From Roseivirga sp. BDSF3-8 (GTDB taxonomy: Bacteria; Bacteroidota; Bacteroidia; Cytophagales; Cyclobacteriaceae), in assembly GCF_041449215.1 (NCBI RefSeq), contig NZ_JBGNFV010000001.1, positions 4,791,001 through 4,855,000 on the forward strand: 64,000 nt of DNA, in the 5' to 3' direction. The position numbers were made by a program, and so were the translations under genes. The notes beneath the pieces are model-generated. The model did not search any database. It was not told the DNA's origin and saw only the letters and a program-made list of their open reading frames with translations. Below are positions 33,677 through 42,663 of the stretch, piece after piece. The first letter of the stretch is position 1, and each line of letters begins with the position of its first letter.

Positions 33677-34588
33677 ATGCATTACACATTCCATCAGCTC
33701 AGGGTCTTCCTGGAAGTAGTGAAGCAGCAGAGTATAACCAAGGCTGCAGAGGAAATGCACATGACCCAGCCGGCCCTGTCTATCCAGCTTAAAAACTTCC
33801 AGGCACAGTTTGATGTACCCCTTACCGGCATGTCCGGCAGGCAGTTATTTGTCACAGATTTCGGTAAAGAGATAGCGCTGCTGGCTGATAAATTACTGGA
33901 AGATGCCAACGCCATCGAGTACCGTACTAAGGCATACGAAGGCCTGGTTGCCGGTAAGCTCAAGATATCCTCTGCTTCTACAGGTAAGTACGTCATGCCC
34001 TATTTTCTCAGTGGCTTCATGCAAGAGCACCGTGGCATAGACCTGTCATTGGATGTGACCAATAAATCACGGGTACTTGAAAGTATGCGGGAAAATGAAG
34101 TAGACTTTGCCCTTGTGTCCGTACTCCCCGAGATGCTGGAAATTGAAGAAGAGACCCTGCTGGATAACCACCTGTACATGGTAGGCGCCAGCCGGGAAGA
34201 GGAAAGTGACAAGCCCATGATTTTTCGCGAAACAGGCTCCGCTACCCGCAAAGCAATGGATGAGTACCTGGAAAAAAAGCAGATCAGGAAGCCTATGGAG
34301 CTTACTTCTAACGAGGCCGTGAAGCAGGCGGTAATCGCAGGGCTGGGCTACAGCGTTATCCCCCTTATCGGTATCCATAATGAGCTCATGAATGAGCAAC
34401 TGTACATCTACGAGCGGCCTGGCTTGCCGATTATAACCAAATGGCGACTTATCTGGTTGAAAAATAAGCTTCTATCCCCGGCCGCAACCGCCTATCTTAA
34501 TTATGTAAGAGGGCATAAAGATCAGATTATCAGCGAAAAATTCGGCTGGGTAAAAAAGTACGTCAGGGAAACAAGCCTTCAGCCGTAA
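33677..34588 (+). CDS. LysR-family transcriptional regulator
   Basis: 303 residues. The N-terminal winged helix reads MHYTFHQLRVFLEVVKQQS followed by ITKAAEEMHMTQPALSIQLK, and a periplasmic-binding-like effector domain follows (LKISSASTGKYVMPYFLSGF, EVDFALVSVLPEML, AVIAGLGYSVIPLIG). LysR proteins of the CbbR/CmpR/CcmR type sense metabolites linked to inorganic carbon; this one sits between an isocitrate dehydrogenase-bicarbonate transporter operon and a carbonic anhydrase gene, so a similar role is a reasonable inference. It is read divergently from the operon and 92 bases upstream of the beta-carbonic anhydrase gene. Confidence 0.92.
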   Translation: MHYTFHQLRVFLEVVKQQSITKAAEEMHMTQPALSIQLKNFQAQFDVPLTGMSGRQLFVTDFGKEIALLADKLLEDANAIEYRTKAYEGLVAGKLKISSASTGKYVMPYFLSGFMQEHRGIDLSLDVTNKSRVLESMRENEVDFALVSVLPEMLEIEEETLLDNHLYMVGASREEESDKPMIFRETGSATRKAMDEYLEKKQIRKPMELTSNEAVKQAVIAGLGYSVIPLIGIHNELMNEQLYIYERPGLPIITKWRLIWLKNKLLSPAATAYLNYVRGHKDQIISEKFGWVKKYVRETSLQP

Positions 34589-34680
34589 TACGCTCCAGTC
34601 GATTAAATGCCCCTTGGCATTTGATTATGCCCCCCTGACATCATAAATTGATTTTTTTAACGAATTATACCCTATAGCAT

Positions 34681-35280
34681 ATGGTAAACAGCAGTGAAGC
34701 CCTGAAATTACTTAAGGAAGGAAATAAATCTTACAGAGAAGGAAAGTCGGCATTCCCTAACACCGACGTGGCCCGCCGCGACAGTGTGGTGGGTAGTCAG
34801 GAGCCCTTTGCTGTCATCATCGGATGTGCCGATAGCCGGGTGGTACCAGAGCTGGTGTTTGATACCGGCATAGGTGACCTGTTCGTGATCCGAGTGGCGG
34901 GTAATATTATAGATGATGCCGTTACCGCAAGTATCGAGTATGCCGTGAGCAACCTGGGCACCAAGCTGGTAGTCGTGCTGGGGCACGAAAGCTGCGGCGC
35001 CGTTACCGCTGCGGTAAATGAGGTGAAAGGAGGCCACCTGGATGCCCTTACTAAAGCCATAAGGCCGGCAGTGGAAACAGCCAGCAAGCAGGACGGTGAT
35101 AAGGTAGACAACGCCATTCGCCAGAATGCCGTGAATATGACCAACCTGCTCCGCAATAGCGAACCGGTGATAAAGGACATGGTGGAAAACAAAGGTGTGG
35201 AAGTCGTACCCGCTTACTACTCACTCTCTACAGGTGAGGTAGAGTTCATCAATGTAGACCAAAATCACGTAGTAGCCTGA
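34681..35280 (+). CDS. Beta-carbonic anhydrase
   Basis: 199 residues, full length. Zinc-site motifs are intact: IGCADSRVVPELVFD with the Cys and Asp-Arg dyad, FVIRVAGNI, and VVLGHESCGAVTAA with the His and second Cys. It interconverts CO2 and bicarbonate in the cytoplasm. It lies downstream of the LysR gene on the same strand and complements the SbtA-type transporter across the divergent promoter. It ends in a terminator that overlaps the 3' end of the VOC-family gene. Confidence 0.95.
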   Translation: MVNSSEALKLLKEGNKSYREGKSAFPNTDVARRDSVVGSQEPFAVIIGCADSRVVPELVFDTGIGDLFVIRVAGNIIDDAVTASIEYAVSNLGTKLVVVLGHESCGAVTAAVNEVKGGHLDALTKAIRPAVETASKQDGDKVDNAIRQNAVNMTNLLRNSEPVIKDMVENKGVEVVPAYYSLSTGEVEFINVDQNHVVA

Positions 35281-35310
35281 TTTTCAGATTGGATACTTGC
35301 TAAAAAGAAC

Positions 35311-35691
35311 TTATTCAGAAACCCTCCACGGAGGGTTTTTTCTATTCTCCCCGCCATAAAACAAGATGATACGGTTGCCATCCGGATCCCTCAGCCGTGC
35401 TTCCCGCCACAGCCAGCGCCTGTCTTCCGGCATTTCGTCAAAAGTAATGCCTTGCTCAGTCAGGCTATGGACCCTCTCGTCCAGGTCCTCACATTCGAAG
35501 TAGACATAAACCCCCTCGCCCTGCGGTAGCTCATCTACCTGGTGTATGGAAAAAGTAGATCCTCCGTCAGGACATTCAAAGCGGGCATAGTGCGGCAGGG
35601 AGCGAACAATGAGTATGAGACCCAGTGATTGATAAAATGGTACGGAGATACTGAGGTCGCGGGAAGGTACAGTTACCTGGTTCAGGTTCAT
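35311..35691 (-). CDS. VOC-superfamily (glyoxalase/dioxygenase fold) protein
   Basis: 126 residues beginning MNLNQVTVPSRDLSISVPFY, one typical VOC domain: QVTVPSRDLSISVPFYQSLG, then RFECPDGGSTFSIHQ and the end LRDPDGNRIILFYGGENR. The DPDGN-x-I-x-LFY ending is diagnostic for glyoxalase/bleomycin-resistance-like proteins. The substrate cannot be deduced. The gene is convergent with the carbonic anhydrase gene and its last codons form part of that gene's terminator hairpin. Confidence 0.88.
   Translation of the reverse strand: MNLNQVTVPSRDLSISVPFYQSLGLILIVRSLPHYARFECPDGGSTFSIHQVDELPQGEGVYVYFECEDLDERVHSLTEQGITFDEMPEDRRWLWREARLRDPDGNRIILFYGGENRKNPPWRVSE
35320..35342 (+). terminator. Terminator of the beta-carbonic anhydrase gene
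   Basis: AACCCTCC/GGAGGGTT stem with a two-base centre and a following T run, inside the last codons of the convergent VOC gene. Confidence 0.8.
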
Positions 35692-35747
35692 AAAAAAAGA
35701 CGGTTTTCTGCCGCTGCAAGCTACAAAAAACCGTCTTACGGTTGGAA

Positions 35748-36689
35748 TTATATCTTAAAATCTGCCATAAACTCAGCATTCTCCTTGCTACTTTCCAGCG
35801 GAGAGCTGCCATCAAAGCGTTCCTGCTCTACAATGTAGTATTCCATGCCATTATCCTGAGCCGCTTTCAGGATGTTCCCGTAGTCGATCATGCCCGTGCC
35901 CAGCTGCGTGCTTGCCTGCGCTTCACTTTCCGGGGCGCTTTTCATACGGTCTTTAATATGGCACAGCTTCCAGCGGCCCGGGTAGTCGCGTAGCCACTTC
36001 ACCGGATCTTCACCGGCCGTCACCACCCAGTAGATGTCCATCTCAAAGTCCACCAGCTCCGGATCCGTCTCTTCCATAAACAGCTTATGAGGAACCTCTC
36101 CCTCTATTTCTTTAAATGAATAGTCGTGGTTATGATAAGCAAAACCAAGGCCCGCATCCTGACATATCTTTCCATAGCGGTTAAAGTCTTCCGCCAGCTT
36201 ACGGTAAGCGGCCAGGTCCTCCTGTGGACCCTCCCAGGGATCTACCAGGTAAGCTAGTCCTATCTCAGCTGCCTGGGCCGCTTTTTGCTCCGCATTTTCT
36301 TTAAAATTACAGTGGCTCGCCACCACCTTCATGCCCAGGTCCTGAATGTACGCAGCAAAGTCCGTATGGCTCATGCCCCACCACATACCCTGCTCACCGT
36401 CAAAACTTTCGATCTGCTTGTATCCGTATGAGGCCAGCTTTTCCAGTGTTCCTTTCGGGTCCTCTGCCATCGCTTCCTTTACCGTCCATAATTGTATACC
36501 AAAAGGCGCTATCGCGCTCATAGCGACCGCATCAGCCGAGTCTGTCGCAGTCGAATCCGCTGTGTTATCAGCGCTATTACCGCTCTTATTTTCACAACTG
36601 TAAAGCGGAGCCATCAGTCCCCCCAGGGCAACGCCACCCAGCGCATAGCCCCCTATTTTCAAAAAGGTTCTTCTGTCGGTTCTCTTCAT
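35748..36689 (-). CDS. Secreted sugar phosphate isomerase/epimerase-like (TIM barrel) protein
   Basis: 313 residues from the ATG at 36689 (MKRTDRRTFLKIGGYALGGV), chosen because it gives an exact Tat/lipoprotein-type signal with a DRRTFLK motif and a later Cys (LYSCENKS). The mature part is an AP-endonuclease-2-like TIM barrel: FGIQLWTVKEAMAEDPKG, FAYHNHDYSF, DFEMDIYWVVTAGEDP, CHIKDR and EYYIVEQERFDG carry the metal-binding Glu/His/Asp positions. Such enzymes act on sugar or keto-sugar intermediates; periplasmic export fits 3-keto-glycoside processing. It is the last gene of the operon starting with the MFS gene at 41210, 19 bases after the preceding stop. Confidence 0.85.
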   Translation of the reverse strand: MKRTDRRTFLKIGGYALGGVALGGLMAPLYSCENKSGNSADNTADSTATDSADAVAMSAIAPFGIQLWTVKEAMAEDPKGTLEKLASYGYKQIESFDGEQGMWWGMSHTDFAAYIQDLGMKVVASHCNFKENAEQKAAQAAEIGLAYLVDPWEGPQEDLAAYRKLAEDFNRYGKICQDAGLGFAYHNHDYSFKEIEGEVPHKLFMEETDPELVDFEMDIYWVVTAGEDPVKWLRDYPGRWKLCHIKDRMKSAPESEAQASTQLGTGMIDYGNILKAAQDNGMEYYIVEQERFDGSSPLESSKENAEFMADFKI

Positions 36690-36708
36690 TTTTGGTTTGG
36701 TCAGTGAG

Positions 36709-37326
36709 TTATACGGCCCAGGCGCGGTCGCCTTTTTCATAATCCGTGCAGCCATCGTAGCGGCCCGGCGTTTCTATGTAGCGAAGGGCTTCCGTAGCGC
36801 CTACTTGAGATGAAAAGTAGCCCAGTACAGTCAGCTCCTTCATCATTTTAAAATAGTGGATCGGAGGCTTTTCCTCATTTTTGCCAGGCATAGCCTTACG
36901 TTTTTTTGCCGCTTCCGCCATTTCCTCATTTATCCCGTTAAGGAAAGCCAGCTTTTCCTCCGGAGTGCCTAACATAAAGATCTTATCATGCTGCTCTTCA
37001 AAACCGTCCCGGATCTTCTGCAGACCACTCATAAACACCTGCTGCTCATCCGGTTCATAGCAGTCCCGCACCATCATAGCGATAAAGCTGCCGATGCCTA
37101 CGGCCTTTGCTCCCGGTGTGTCCGTCTTAGGGATGATCGTCTCCCCTATTTCATTCAGCATCGCCAGGTCACGTTCTTCAAATTTCGGTCCGGTGTCCTC
37201 CTTTTTTTCGGTGTTCGCAGCCGTGTTTTCCGGACCGTCATCACAGCCCGTAAGGATGAGCTCCGTAGCTACGATAGCCCCGGCAGACCAGAGGGACATG
37301 ACCCGGATAGCTTCTCTCCTTTTCAT
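36709..37326 (-). CDS. Gluconate 2-dehydrogenase subunit 3-family protein
   Basis: 205 residues beginning MKRREAIRVMSLWSAGAIVA with a Tat-like twin Arg and a lipoprotein-like Cys (LTGCDDG). The mature part has DLAMLNEIGETIIPKTDTPGAKA, the family hallmark ETIIPxTDTPGA. Proteins of this family accompany GMC flavoenzymes in the periplasm and are needed for electron transfer or export of the partner. The gene overlaps the upstream GMC gene by 4 bases, so a complex with it is likely. Confidence 0.9.
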   Translation of the reverse strand: MKRREAIRVMSLWSAGAIVATELILTGCDDGPENTAANTEKKEDTGPKFEERDLAMLNEIGETIIPKTDTPGAKAVGIGSFIAMMVRDCYEPDEQQVFMSGLQKIRDGFEEQHDKIFMLGTPEEKLAFLNGINEEMAEAAKKRKAMPGKNEEKPPIHYFKMMKELTVLGYFSSQVGATEALRYIETPGRYDGCTDYEKGDRAWAV

Positions 37327-39002
37327 ATGTTTCCTCTTTTAAGTTCTTCAAAAGCATGGTCCACAGCCCTCGCCGTGAGCGCCATGTATGTAAGCGAAGG
37401 GTTCTGGCACGCCCCCGAGGTCATACACGCCCCGTCTGTCACGTATACGTTCTTTGCTTCCCATACCTGGTTATACTCATTCAGTACCGAGGTCTTAGGG
37501 TCACGGCCCATACGAGCCGTGCCCATTTCATGGATGCCCTGCCCTATGGTGTAGCCCCTGTCAAAGGTAGATACGTTCTTTAACCCGGCGGCTTCCAGCA
37601 TTTCGGCCGCATCGTTCATCATATCCACCCGCATTTTCTTCTCATTATCCTTGATGTCGCAGTCCATTACCAGCACAGGCAGGCCCCACTTATCCGTCTC
37701 GGTTTTGCTGAGTGATATTTTATTCTCATGGTAAGGAAGAATCTCACCAAAAGCCGTGATACCCATATTCCACGGCCCCGGTTCAGTCAGCGCATTCTTA
37801 AGGTCCTCCCCTATGCCCAGCTCCGCGATGTCGCGCTGCCAGTTGCTCCGGTTCGCACTGCCCTGGTAGCCAAAGCCCCGGATGTACGGCCGGTCATTGC
37901 CATTAAGGTTTCGGTATCGGGGTATGTATATGCCATTAGGTCGGCGGCCGTAGTAGTACTTATCCTCATAGCCTTCCACATCCCCTTCCGCACCCACGCG
38001 AAAGTGGTGGTCCATCACATTATGCCCCAGCTCGCCGGAGCTGCTGCCAAGCCCTTCAGGCCAGATGTCCGTAGCCGAGTTCATCAGCACCCAGGCTGAG
38101 TTGAGCGCCGAAGCACACACGAAAACCACCTTTGCTTTATAATGGTACGTTTTCTCCTCTATCGCATCCAGTATCTCCACCCCGGTGGCCTTTTGCGTGT
38201 CCTTATCATATAAGATACGTGTTACAATAGCCCAGGGGCGCAGGGTAAGGTTGCCCGTCTTCATAGCAGCCGGTAAGGTCGAGCTTTGCGTACTGAAGTA
38301 AGCACCAAAAGGACACCCCAGCCAGCACTTATTCCGGTACTGACACTGGTAGCGCCCCTCCAGCGGAGCCGTCAGATTAGCCGAGCGGCCTATGATCATG
38401 CGGCGTGCATCATTGTAGTGGTCACGGATGCGTTTGGCTACGTCCTTCTCCACGCAGGTCATTTCCATCGGCGGCAGAAACTCGCCATCAGGCAACTGTG
38501 GCAGGTTTTCCCTGGAGCCGTTTATACCCGAGAAGCGCTCCACCTTATCATACCAGGGGGCCACATCCTCATACCGGATAGGCCAGTCCACTGCTATGCC
38601 GTCTTTAGCATTAGCCTCGAAGTCCATCGGACTCAGGCGGTAGCTCTGCCGCCCCCACATTAGCGACCGGCCTCCTACATGATAGCCGCGGTACCAGTCA
38701 AAGGGCTTTTCCTCCACATAAGGGCTTTCCTTTTCATGTACCCAAAAGCCAGGGTTTTGCTCATTAAGCACATAGTCCCGCCTGAGTACCGGATGCTCCT
38801 TTATCATTTCCTGCGGCACCTTGCCACGGTGGGGAATATCCCACGGGTTTTTACGGGCACTTTCATAATCTTTGATGTGCTCGATGTTTTTGCCCCTTTC
38901 AAGCAGGAGGGTCTTCATACCCTTTTCAGTCAGTTCCTTTGCGGCCCACCCGCCGCTGATACCGGAACCTATTACGATCGCGTCATATTCCGTAGCTGCC
39001 AT
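37323..39002 (-). CDS. GMC-family FAD-dependent oxidoreductase
   Basis: 559 residues. The FAD-binding motif is GSGISGGWAAKELTEKGMKT with LLLERG at the strand end. The catalytic C-terminal region contains GIHEMGTARMG (His) and NPSLTYMALTARA (Asn), as in GMC sugar/polyol dehydrogenases. No signal peptide of its own; with the subunit 3-like protein encoded next (4-base overlap) it may be exported by hitchhiking on that protein's Tat signal. Related GMC/subunit 3 pairs with a cytochrome c oxidise sugars or glycosides, including at C3. Confidence in family is high; substrate is inferred from neighbours. Confidence 0.93.
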   Translation of the reverse strand: MAATEYDAIVIGSGISGGWAAKELTEKGMKTLLLERGKNIEHIKDYESARKNPWDIPHRGKVPQEMIKEHPVLRRDYVLNEQNPGFWVHEKESPYVEEKPFDWYRGYHVGGRSLMWGRQSYRLSPMDFEANAKDGIAVDWPIRYEDVAPWYDKVERFSGINGSRENLPQLPDGEFLPPMEMTCVEKDVAKRIRDHYNDARRMIIGRSANLTAPLEGRYQCQYRNKCWLGCPFGAYFSTQSSTLPAAMKTGNLTLRPWAIVTRILYDKDTQKATGVEILDAIEEKTYHYKAKVVFVCASALNSAWVLMNSATDIWPEGLGSSSGELGHNVMDHHFRVGAEGDVEGYEDKYYYGRRPNGIYIPRYRNLNGNDRPYIRGFGYQGSANRSNWQRDIAELGIGEDLKNALTEPGPWNMGITAFGEILPYHENKISLSKTETDKWGLPVLVMDCDIKDNEKKMRVDMMNDAAEMLEAAGLKNVSTFDRGYTIGQGIHEMGTARMGRDPKTSVLNEYNQVWEAKNVYVTDGACMTSGACQNPSLTYMALTARAVDHAFEELKRGNI

Positions 39003-39033
39003 TTATTTCGTGTTCCTTATCTGTTACTATCCG

Positions 39034-39924
39034 TTACCCCAGTCCGCAGGTGGCAAAAGCCTTCTTCAGCGAGACCAGATTGTTTTTTTCTTTAGGAATA
39101 AATTCCTGAGCCACATAGCCTTTAAATCCTGTATCCGCTATGGCCTTCATGATGGCAGGGTAGTATAGCTCCTGCCCCTCGTCCGGCTCATTGCGGCCCG
39201 GCACCCCCGCCGTGTGGTAGTGCCCTATGTGTAGCTGGCTATCACGAAGGGTACGGATCACGTCCCCCTCCATTATCTGCATATGGTAGATGTCGTACAG
39301 CAGCTTAAAGTGCTCGCTGTCCAGCCGCCGGCACAGGTCTACACCCCAGGCCGTATGATCCGCCATGTAGTCCGGGTGGTCTACCTTACTGTTCAGCAGC
39401 TCCATGTGCAGTACCACACCGTATTGCTCCGCCAGGGGCAGCACCTCGCCTAGGCCTCTCACACAATTCTGCAGGCCCTCCTCTTCGCTCAGGCTACGCC
39501 GGTTGCCACTAAAGCATATCAGGTTCCTATATCCCGCCTCTGCCACCCGGGGTATCATGTCCCGGTAGTTTTTCACCAGGTCAGCATGGTGCGTCGTGTC
39601 CGCCCACCCATCCGTCAGGTTAAGTTCTGCCCCGTTACACATGCTCGAGTCCAGGCCGTGTTTCTTTAGCGTGTCCCAGTCATCCGGGCCCACCAGGTCT
39701 ATTGCCTGGGCACCCATGCTTTTGACTTCTTTGCAAAGCCTGTTGAGCGACATACTGCCAAAGGTCCAGCGGCACACCGAGTGCCTGTAGGGAGTGGGAG
39801 CGCTGGTGACATAGCTCTGAGACGTTTCTGCAAGCGCTTCTACACCCCAGGCAGGCATAAGTGCCAGCGCCGCACCCCCTGCTGCCAGTTTTTTCAATGA
39901 TGTGCGCCTGCTTTCCCCTTTCAT
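39034..39924 (-). CDS. Tat-exported hydroxypyruvate isomerase-like TIM-barrel protein
   Basis: 296 residues. The N-terminus MKGESRRTSLKKLAAGGAAL has the twin Arg of a Tat signal, cleaved after about 32 residues. The barrel shows VCRWTFGSMSLNRLCKEVKS, HMELLNSKVDHPDYM, LLYDIYHMQIMEGD and QLHIGHYHTAGVPGRNEP, positions that form the metal site in hydroxypyruvate isomerase/tagatose epimerase-like enzymes. Export to the periplasm is atypical for cytosolic isomerases and suggests action on an extracytoplasmic (keto-)sugar. The start overlaps the MFS stop by 4 bases. Confidence 0.88.
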   Translation of the reverse strand: MKGESRRTSLKKLAAGGAALALMPAWGVEALAETSQSYVTSAPTPYRHSVCRWTFGSMSLNRLCKEVKSMGAQAIDLVGPDDWDTLKKHGLDSSMCNGAELNLTDGWADTTHHADLVKNYRDMIPRVAEAGYRNLICFSGNRRSLSEEEGLQNCVRGLGEVLPLAEQYGVVLHMELLNSKVDHPDYMADHTAWGVDLCRRLDSEHFKLLYDIYHMQIMEGDVIRTLRDSQLHIGHYHTAGVPGRNEPDEGQELYYPAIMKAIADTGFKGYVAQEFIPKEKNNLVSLKKAFATCGLG

Positions 39925-41210
39925 ACCTGAATGGGGTTTTCCTTCGAAGCATCCTTGCGGCGGTATACGGTACGCATGTAGACAAAGAGCCCCGCAAAGG
40001 CAAGAATGAGAATACCGGGTATGATGAGCGTGGCATTCAGCACTTCCGGGCCGGCAGCACTGCGGGCGGCCAGGTATTGCGTGGCCATCTCAGTGCCCTC
40101 CTGTGCATTTTTGTAGATATCCAGGTTGGCGCCTGCCGGTAGGCGCGTAAGCACCAGCCGGTCGTAAAACCCGCCCATGAACATCGTATAGATAGATACC
40201 GCAAACATACCGGCCCCACCAATAAGGCTGATCCCTACAGCCCCGGTCCTGGGCAGGTACTCGGCTACGAAGCCGATCATGGTGGGCCAGAAGTAACACA
40301 CGCCGATACCGAATACCAGCGCACCGGCAAAAATAGCCGCTCCCGTCGTATTAGCGATGAGATAAAGCCCCAGAAAAGAAATGATAGCCGACGCCAGAAG
40401 CATGCCCGTAGTAGAGATTTTTTTCGCTACCGGCCCTGCCAGGCCACGCCCGATCACCATTACCCCCGTAGTCAGCATAAGCAACAGGATAGGGTTTTCC
40501 GTAACATTACTTAGCAAAAGAGGGCTCCACTGGTTCACAAACAGCTCAGTAATCGCCGTGCCGAACATGCAGATTACCATAAAGATAAATAGCGGGTTAA
40601 GCAAAGACCGGTACATCTCCCTGGATGAGACACCAATAGCCACACGCTCGGTGACGGGTAGCTCCTGGTAAAAGAACAGATGCCCGTAGGCTAGTGTAGG
40701 TAGTATCATGACCGCCATTTGCCATTGCCAGCCAATGCCCAATTTGTTGAAGAAAAAGACAACCAGAGAACCGATAACTATACCCGCCGGAAACCACAGG
40801 TGAAAGTGGTTGAGCTTGGTAGTTTTATTATCAGGATAGAGAGAAGCCACCAGAGGGTTACAGGCCGCCTCCACGGTGCCGTTGGCAATTCCTATAAGTA
40901 ATGTGGAAATAAAGAGTGTCCAGTAGCCTGTACTGAAAATAGTCATCACAATGCCCACCAGGTGAAAAAAGAAGGCCAGCATCAGGATCTTTTTCATGCC
41001 GATGGCATCCACCAGCATGCCACCGATAATAACGGCGAGGGGAAAACTCCAGAATGCAGTGGCAGCGATATTAGCCAATTGTACGCCCGAGAGCTGAAAC
41101 TCCGCTTCCCACTGGTTAAGCAGGCCGGCACGAATGCCGAAGGAGAGCGAGGTAACAAGTAAGGCGAGGCAACTGGCAAAAAATAACTTGGATCTTTGGG
41201 AGGATAGCAT
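39921..41210 (-). CDS. MFS transporter, sugar-permease-like
   Basis: 429 residues with about twelve membrane helices. The first half has the loop-2-like VDAIGMKKILMLAFF and GIANGTVEAACNPLVASLYPD, the latter typical of MFS sugar importers of the FucP/NanT-like type in Bacteroidota. The second half ends with FAGLFVYMRTVYRRKDASK. It is the first gene of the operon with two TIM-barrel proteins, GMC oxidoreductase and subunit 3-like protein, and divergent from a Gfo/Idh/MocA gene, so it likely imports the oxidised or free sugar generated by them. Confidence 0.88.
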   Translation of the reverse strand: MLSSQRSKLFFASCLALLVTSLSFGIRAGLLNQWEAEFQLSGVQLANIAATAFWSFPLAVIIGGMLVDAIGMKKILMLAFFFHLVGIVMTIFSTGYWTLFISTLLIGIANGTVEAACNPLVASLYPDNKTTKLNHFHLWFPAGIVIGSLVVFFFNKLGIGWQWQMAVMILPTLAYGHLFFYQELPVTERVAIGVSSREMYRSLLNPLFIFMVICMFGTAITELFVNQWSPLLLSNVTENPILLLMLTTGVMVIGRGLAGPVAKKISTTGMLLASAIISFLGLYLIANTTGAAIFAGALVFGIGVCYFWPTMIGFVAEYLPRTGAVGISLIGGAGMFAVSIYTMFMGGFYDRLVLTRLPAGANLDIYKNAQEGTEMATQYLAARSAAGPEVLNATLIIPGILILAFAGLFVYMRTVYRRKDASKENPIQV

Positions 41211-41289
41211 ATTTACTATTTATTGCCTATTCTTCCTGTTAATATTCTGAAATTCATTCTTAGAAACAAATTTTTACTTCGTATAATAA

Positions 41290-42450
41290 ATGAAAAGGCA
41301 AATACTTCGCATGGGAATGATCGGAGGTGGCCCGGGGTCTTTTATCGGAGCCATTCACCGTACCGCAGCACAAATGGACAGCCTGGTGCAACTGGTGTGC
41401 GGCACCTTTAGCAGCAAAATTGAAAAGTCACAGGAGATGGGACGTGAACTCAGCCTCTCCCCTAACCGCATATACCGGGACTATGAAGAAATGATCAGGC
41501 GGGAAAGTGAGTTGCCTGCCGATGAGCGGATGGATTTCGTAAGCATTGTAACGCCCAACCATGTGCACTTTGCCCCCGCAGCGGCTGCCCTCAGAGCCGG
41601 CTTTCATGTCGTGCTGGATAAGCCCATGACCCTCACCCTGGAGGAATCCAGAGAGCTGGCGAAGATCATCGATGAAACCAATATGTTTTTCTGCCTTACG
41701 CATACCTATACAGGTTACCCCATGGTAAAGCAGGCCCGGCAGATGGTACTGAACGGTGACTTTGGGAAGATTAGAAAGGTGTATGTCGAATACCCCCAGG
41801 GCTGGCTTAGTACCCCCCTCGAGCAGGAAGGCAATAAACAGGCCGGCTGGCGCACAGACCCGTCAAAAAGCGGCAAAGGCGGCGCCATGGGGGACATAGG
41901 CACCCATGCCTTTAACCTCGCAGAGTATGCCAGTGGCCTTAAAGTAAGCCATCTATGTGCAGACCTGCATACCAAAGTGCCCAACCGCGTGCTGGATGAT
42001 GATGGCGCCATGCTCCTTCGCTTTGAGAACGGTGCCAGTGGTGTACTAATGGCTACCCAAATAGCTGCCGGTGAAGAAAATAATATTAAAGTACGCGTAT
42101 ACGGAGAGAAAGGAGGCCTGGAGTGGCAGCAGGAAGACCCCAATACCCTGCAGGTAAAGTGGCTGGATAAGCCCAAGCAAATCTACCGCACAGGTACCCC
42201 CTATGTGTCCTCCTACGCTTCAGCGAATGCCCGCACCCCCGCCGGCCACCCTGAGGGGTACCTCGAAGCTTTTGCAAACCACTACCGCAACTTTTCCCGC
42301 TCCCTCCTCGCCCGTCTCAATGGCGAGGAGCCCGAAAAGGAATGGCTGGACTATCCCGGCACCGAAGACGGCCTGCGTGGCATGGCCTTTGTCGAGCTCG
42401 CGGTGGAGAACAGCAAGCAGGGCCAAAAGTGGACGGAATTCAAGGTGTGA
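41290..42450 (+). CDS. Gfo/Idh/MocA-family oxidoreductase
   Basis: 386 residues. The N-terminal Rossmann motif is IGGGPGSFIGAIHRTAAQM, followed by VSIVTPNHVHFAPAAAALRA and the DKPMTLTLEE segment (EKP-type Lys). The C-terminal substrate domain contains GKGGAMGDIGTHAFNLAEYA with the conserved Asp/His. These enzymes oxidise or reduce sugars and cyclitols with NAD(P), often at C3. It is divergent from the MFS operon with an 80-base gap, probably the cytoplasmic end of the same pathway. Confidence 0.93.
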   Translation: MKRQILRMGMIGGGPGSFIGAIHRTAAQMDSLVQLVCGTFSSKIEKSQEMGRELSLSPNRIYRDYEEMIRRESELPADERMDFVSIVTPNHVHFAPAAAALRAGFHVVLDKPMTLTLEESRELAKIIDETNMFFCLTHTYTGYPMVKQARQMVLNGDFGKIRKVYVEYPQGWLSTPLEQEGNKQAGWRTDPSKSGKGGAMGDIGTHAFNLAEYASGLKVSHLCADLHTKVPNRVLDDDGAMLLRFENGASGVLMATQIAAGEENNIKVRVYGEKGGLEWQQEDPNTLQVKWLDKPKQIYRTGTPYVSSYASANARTPAGHPEGYLEAFANHYRNFSRSLLARLNGEEPEKEWLDYPGTEDGLRGMAFVELAVENSKQGQKWTEFKV

Positions 42451-42480
42451 AACCCTAATGATTGATTTGCATAAATGACA

Positions 42481-42522
42481 TCCGTAGAGACGCGATTTAT
42501 CGCGTCTTGCCTCTTCTGGCAG
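42481..42522 (+). repeat. GTAGAGACGCGAT repeat, copy 2
   Basis: A 42-base repeat that starts TCCGTAGAGACGCGATTTAT and ends TCTTCTGGCAG; it matches copy 3 at 43031-43072 with two mismatches. Its first part can fold as GACGCGAT/ATCGCGTC. It lies in the spacer 42451-42663, which contains no other gene. Confidence 0.75.
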
Positions 42523-42631
42523 CATGACCGTAAATAGGCGTGAAGCTGGTTAAAGAATGATAGATATATCACCTATAAAAACCTGATTTATTACGCCTTC
42601 CAGAATAATTGATGAAGATGTGTAAAATGAA

Positions 42632-42657
42632 AAAAGGAAGCCAAATGGCTTCCTTTT
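42632..42657 (-). terminator. Terminator of precursor 4
   Basis: AAAAGGAAGCCA/TGGCTTCCTTTT stem with a two-base loop, just beyond the stop of precursor 4. It closely resembles the hairpin at 43134-43157. Confidence 0.85.
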
Positions 42658-42663
42658 ATATTA

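Noticed and set aside
32799-33719. 306-residue plus-strand frame opposite isocitrate dehydrogenase
   Set aside because: Antisense to a strongly supported enzyme gene with conserved active-site motifs; composition (His/Val/Tyr rich) is that of a reverse-complement shadow.
36690-36755. Longer start of the Tat-type TIM-barrel protein at 36755
   Set aside because: It would overlap the preceding gene and bury the twin-arginine signal; the ATG at 36689 gives a normal exported N-terminus.
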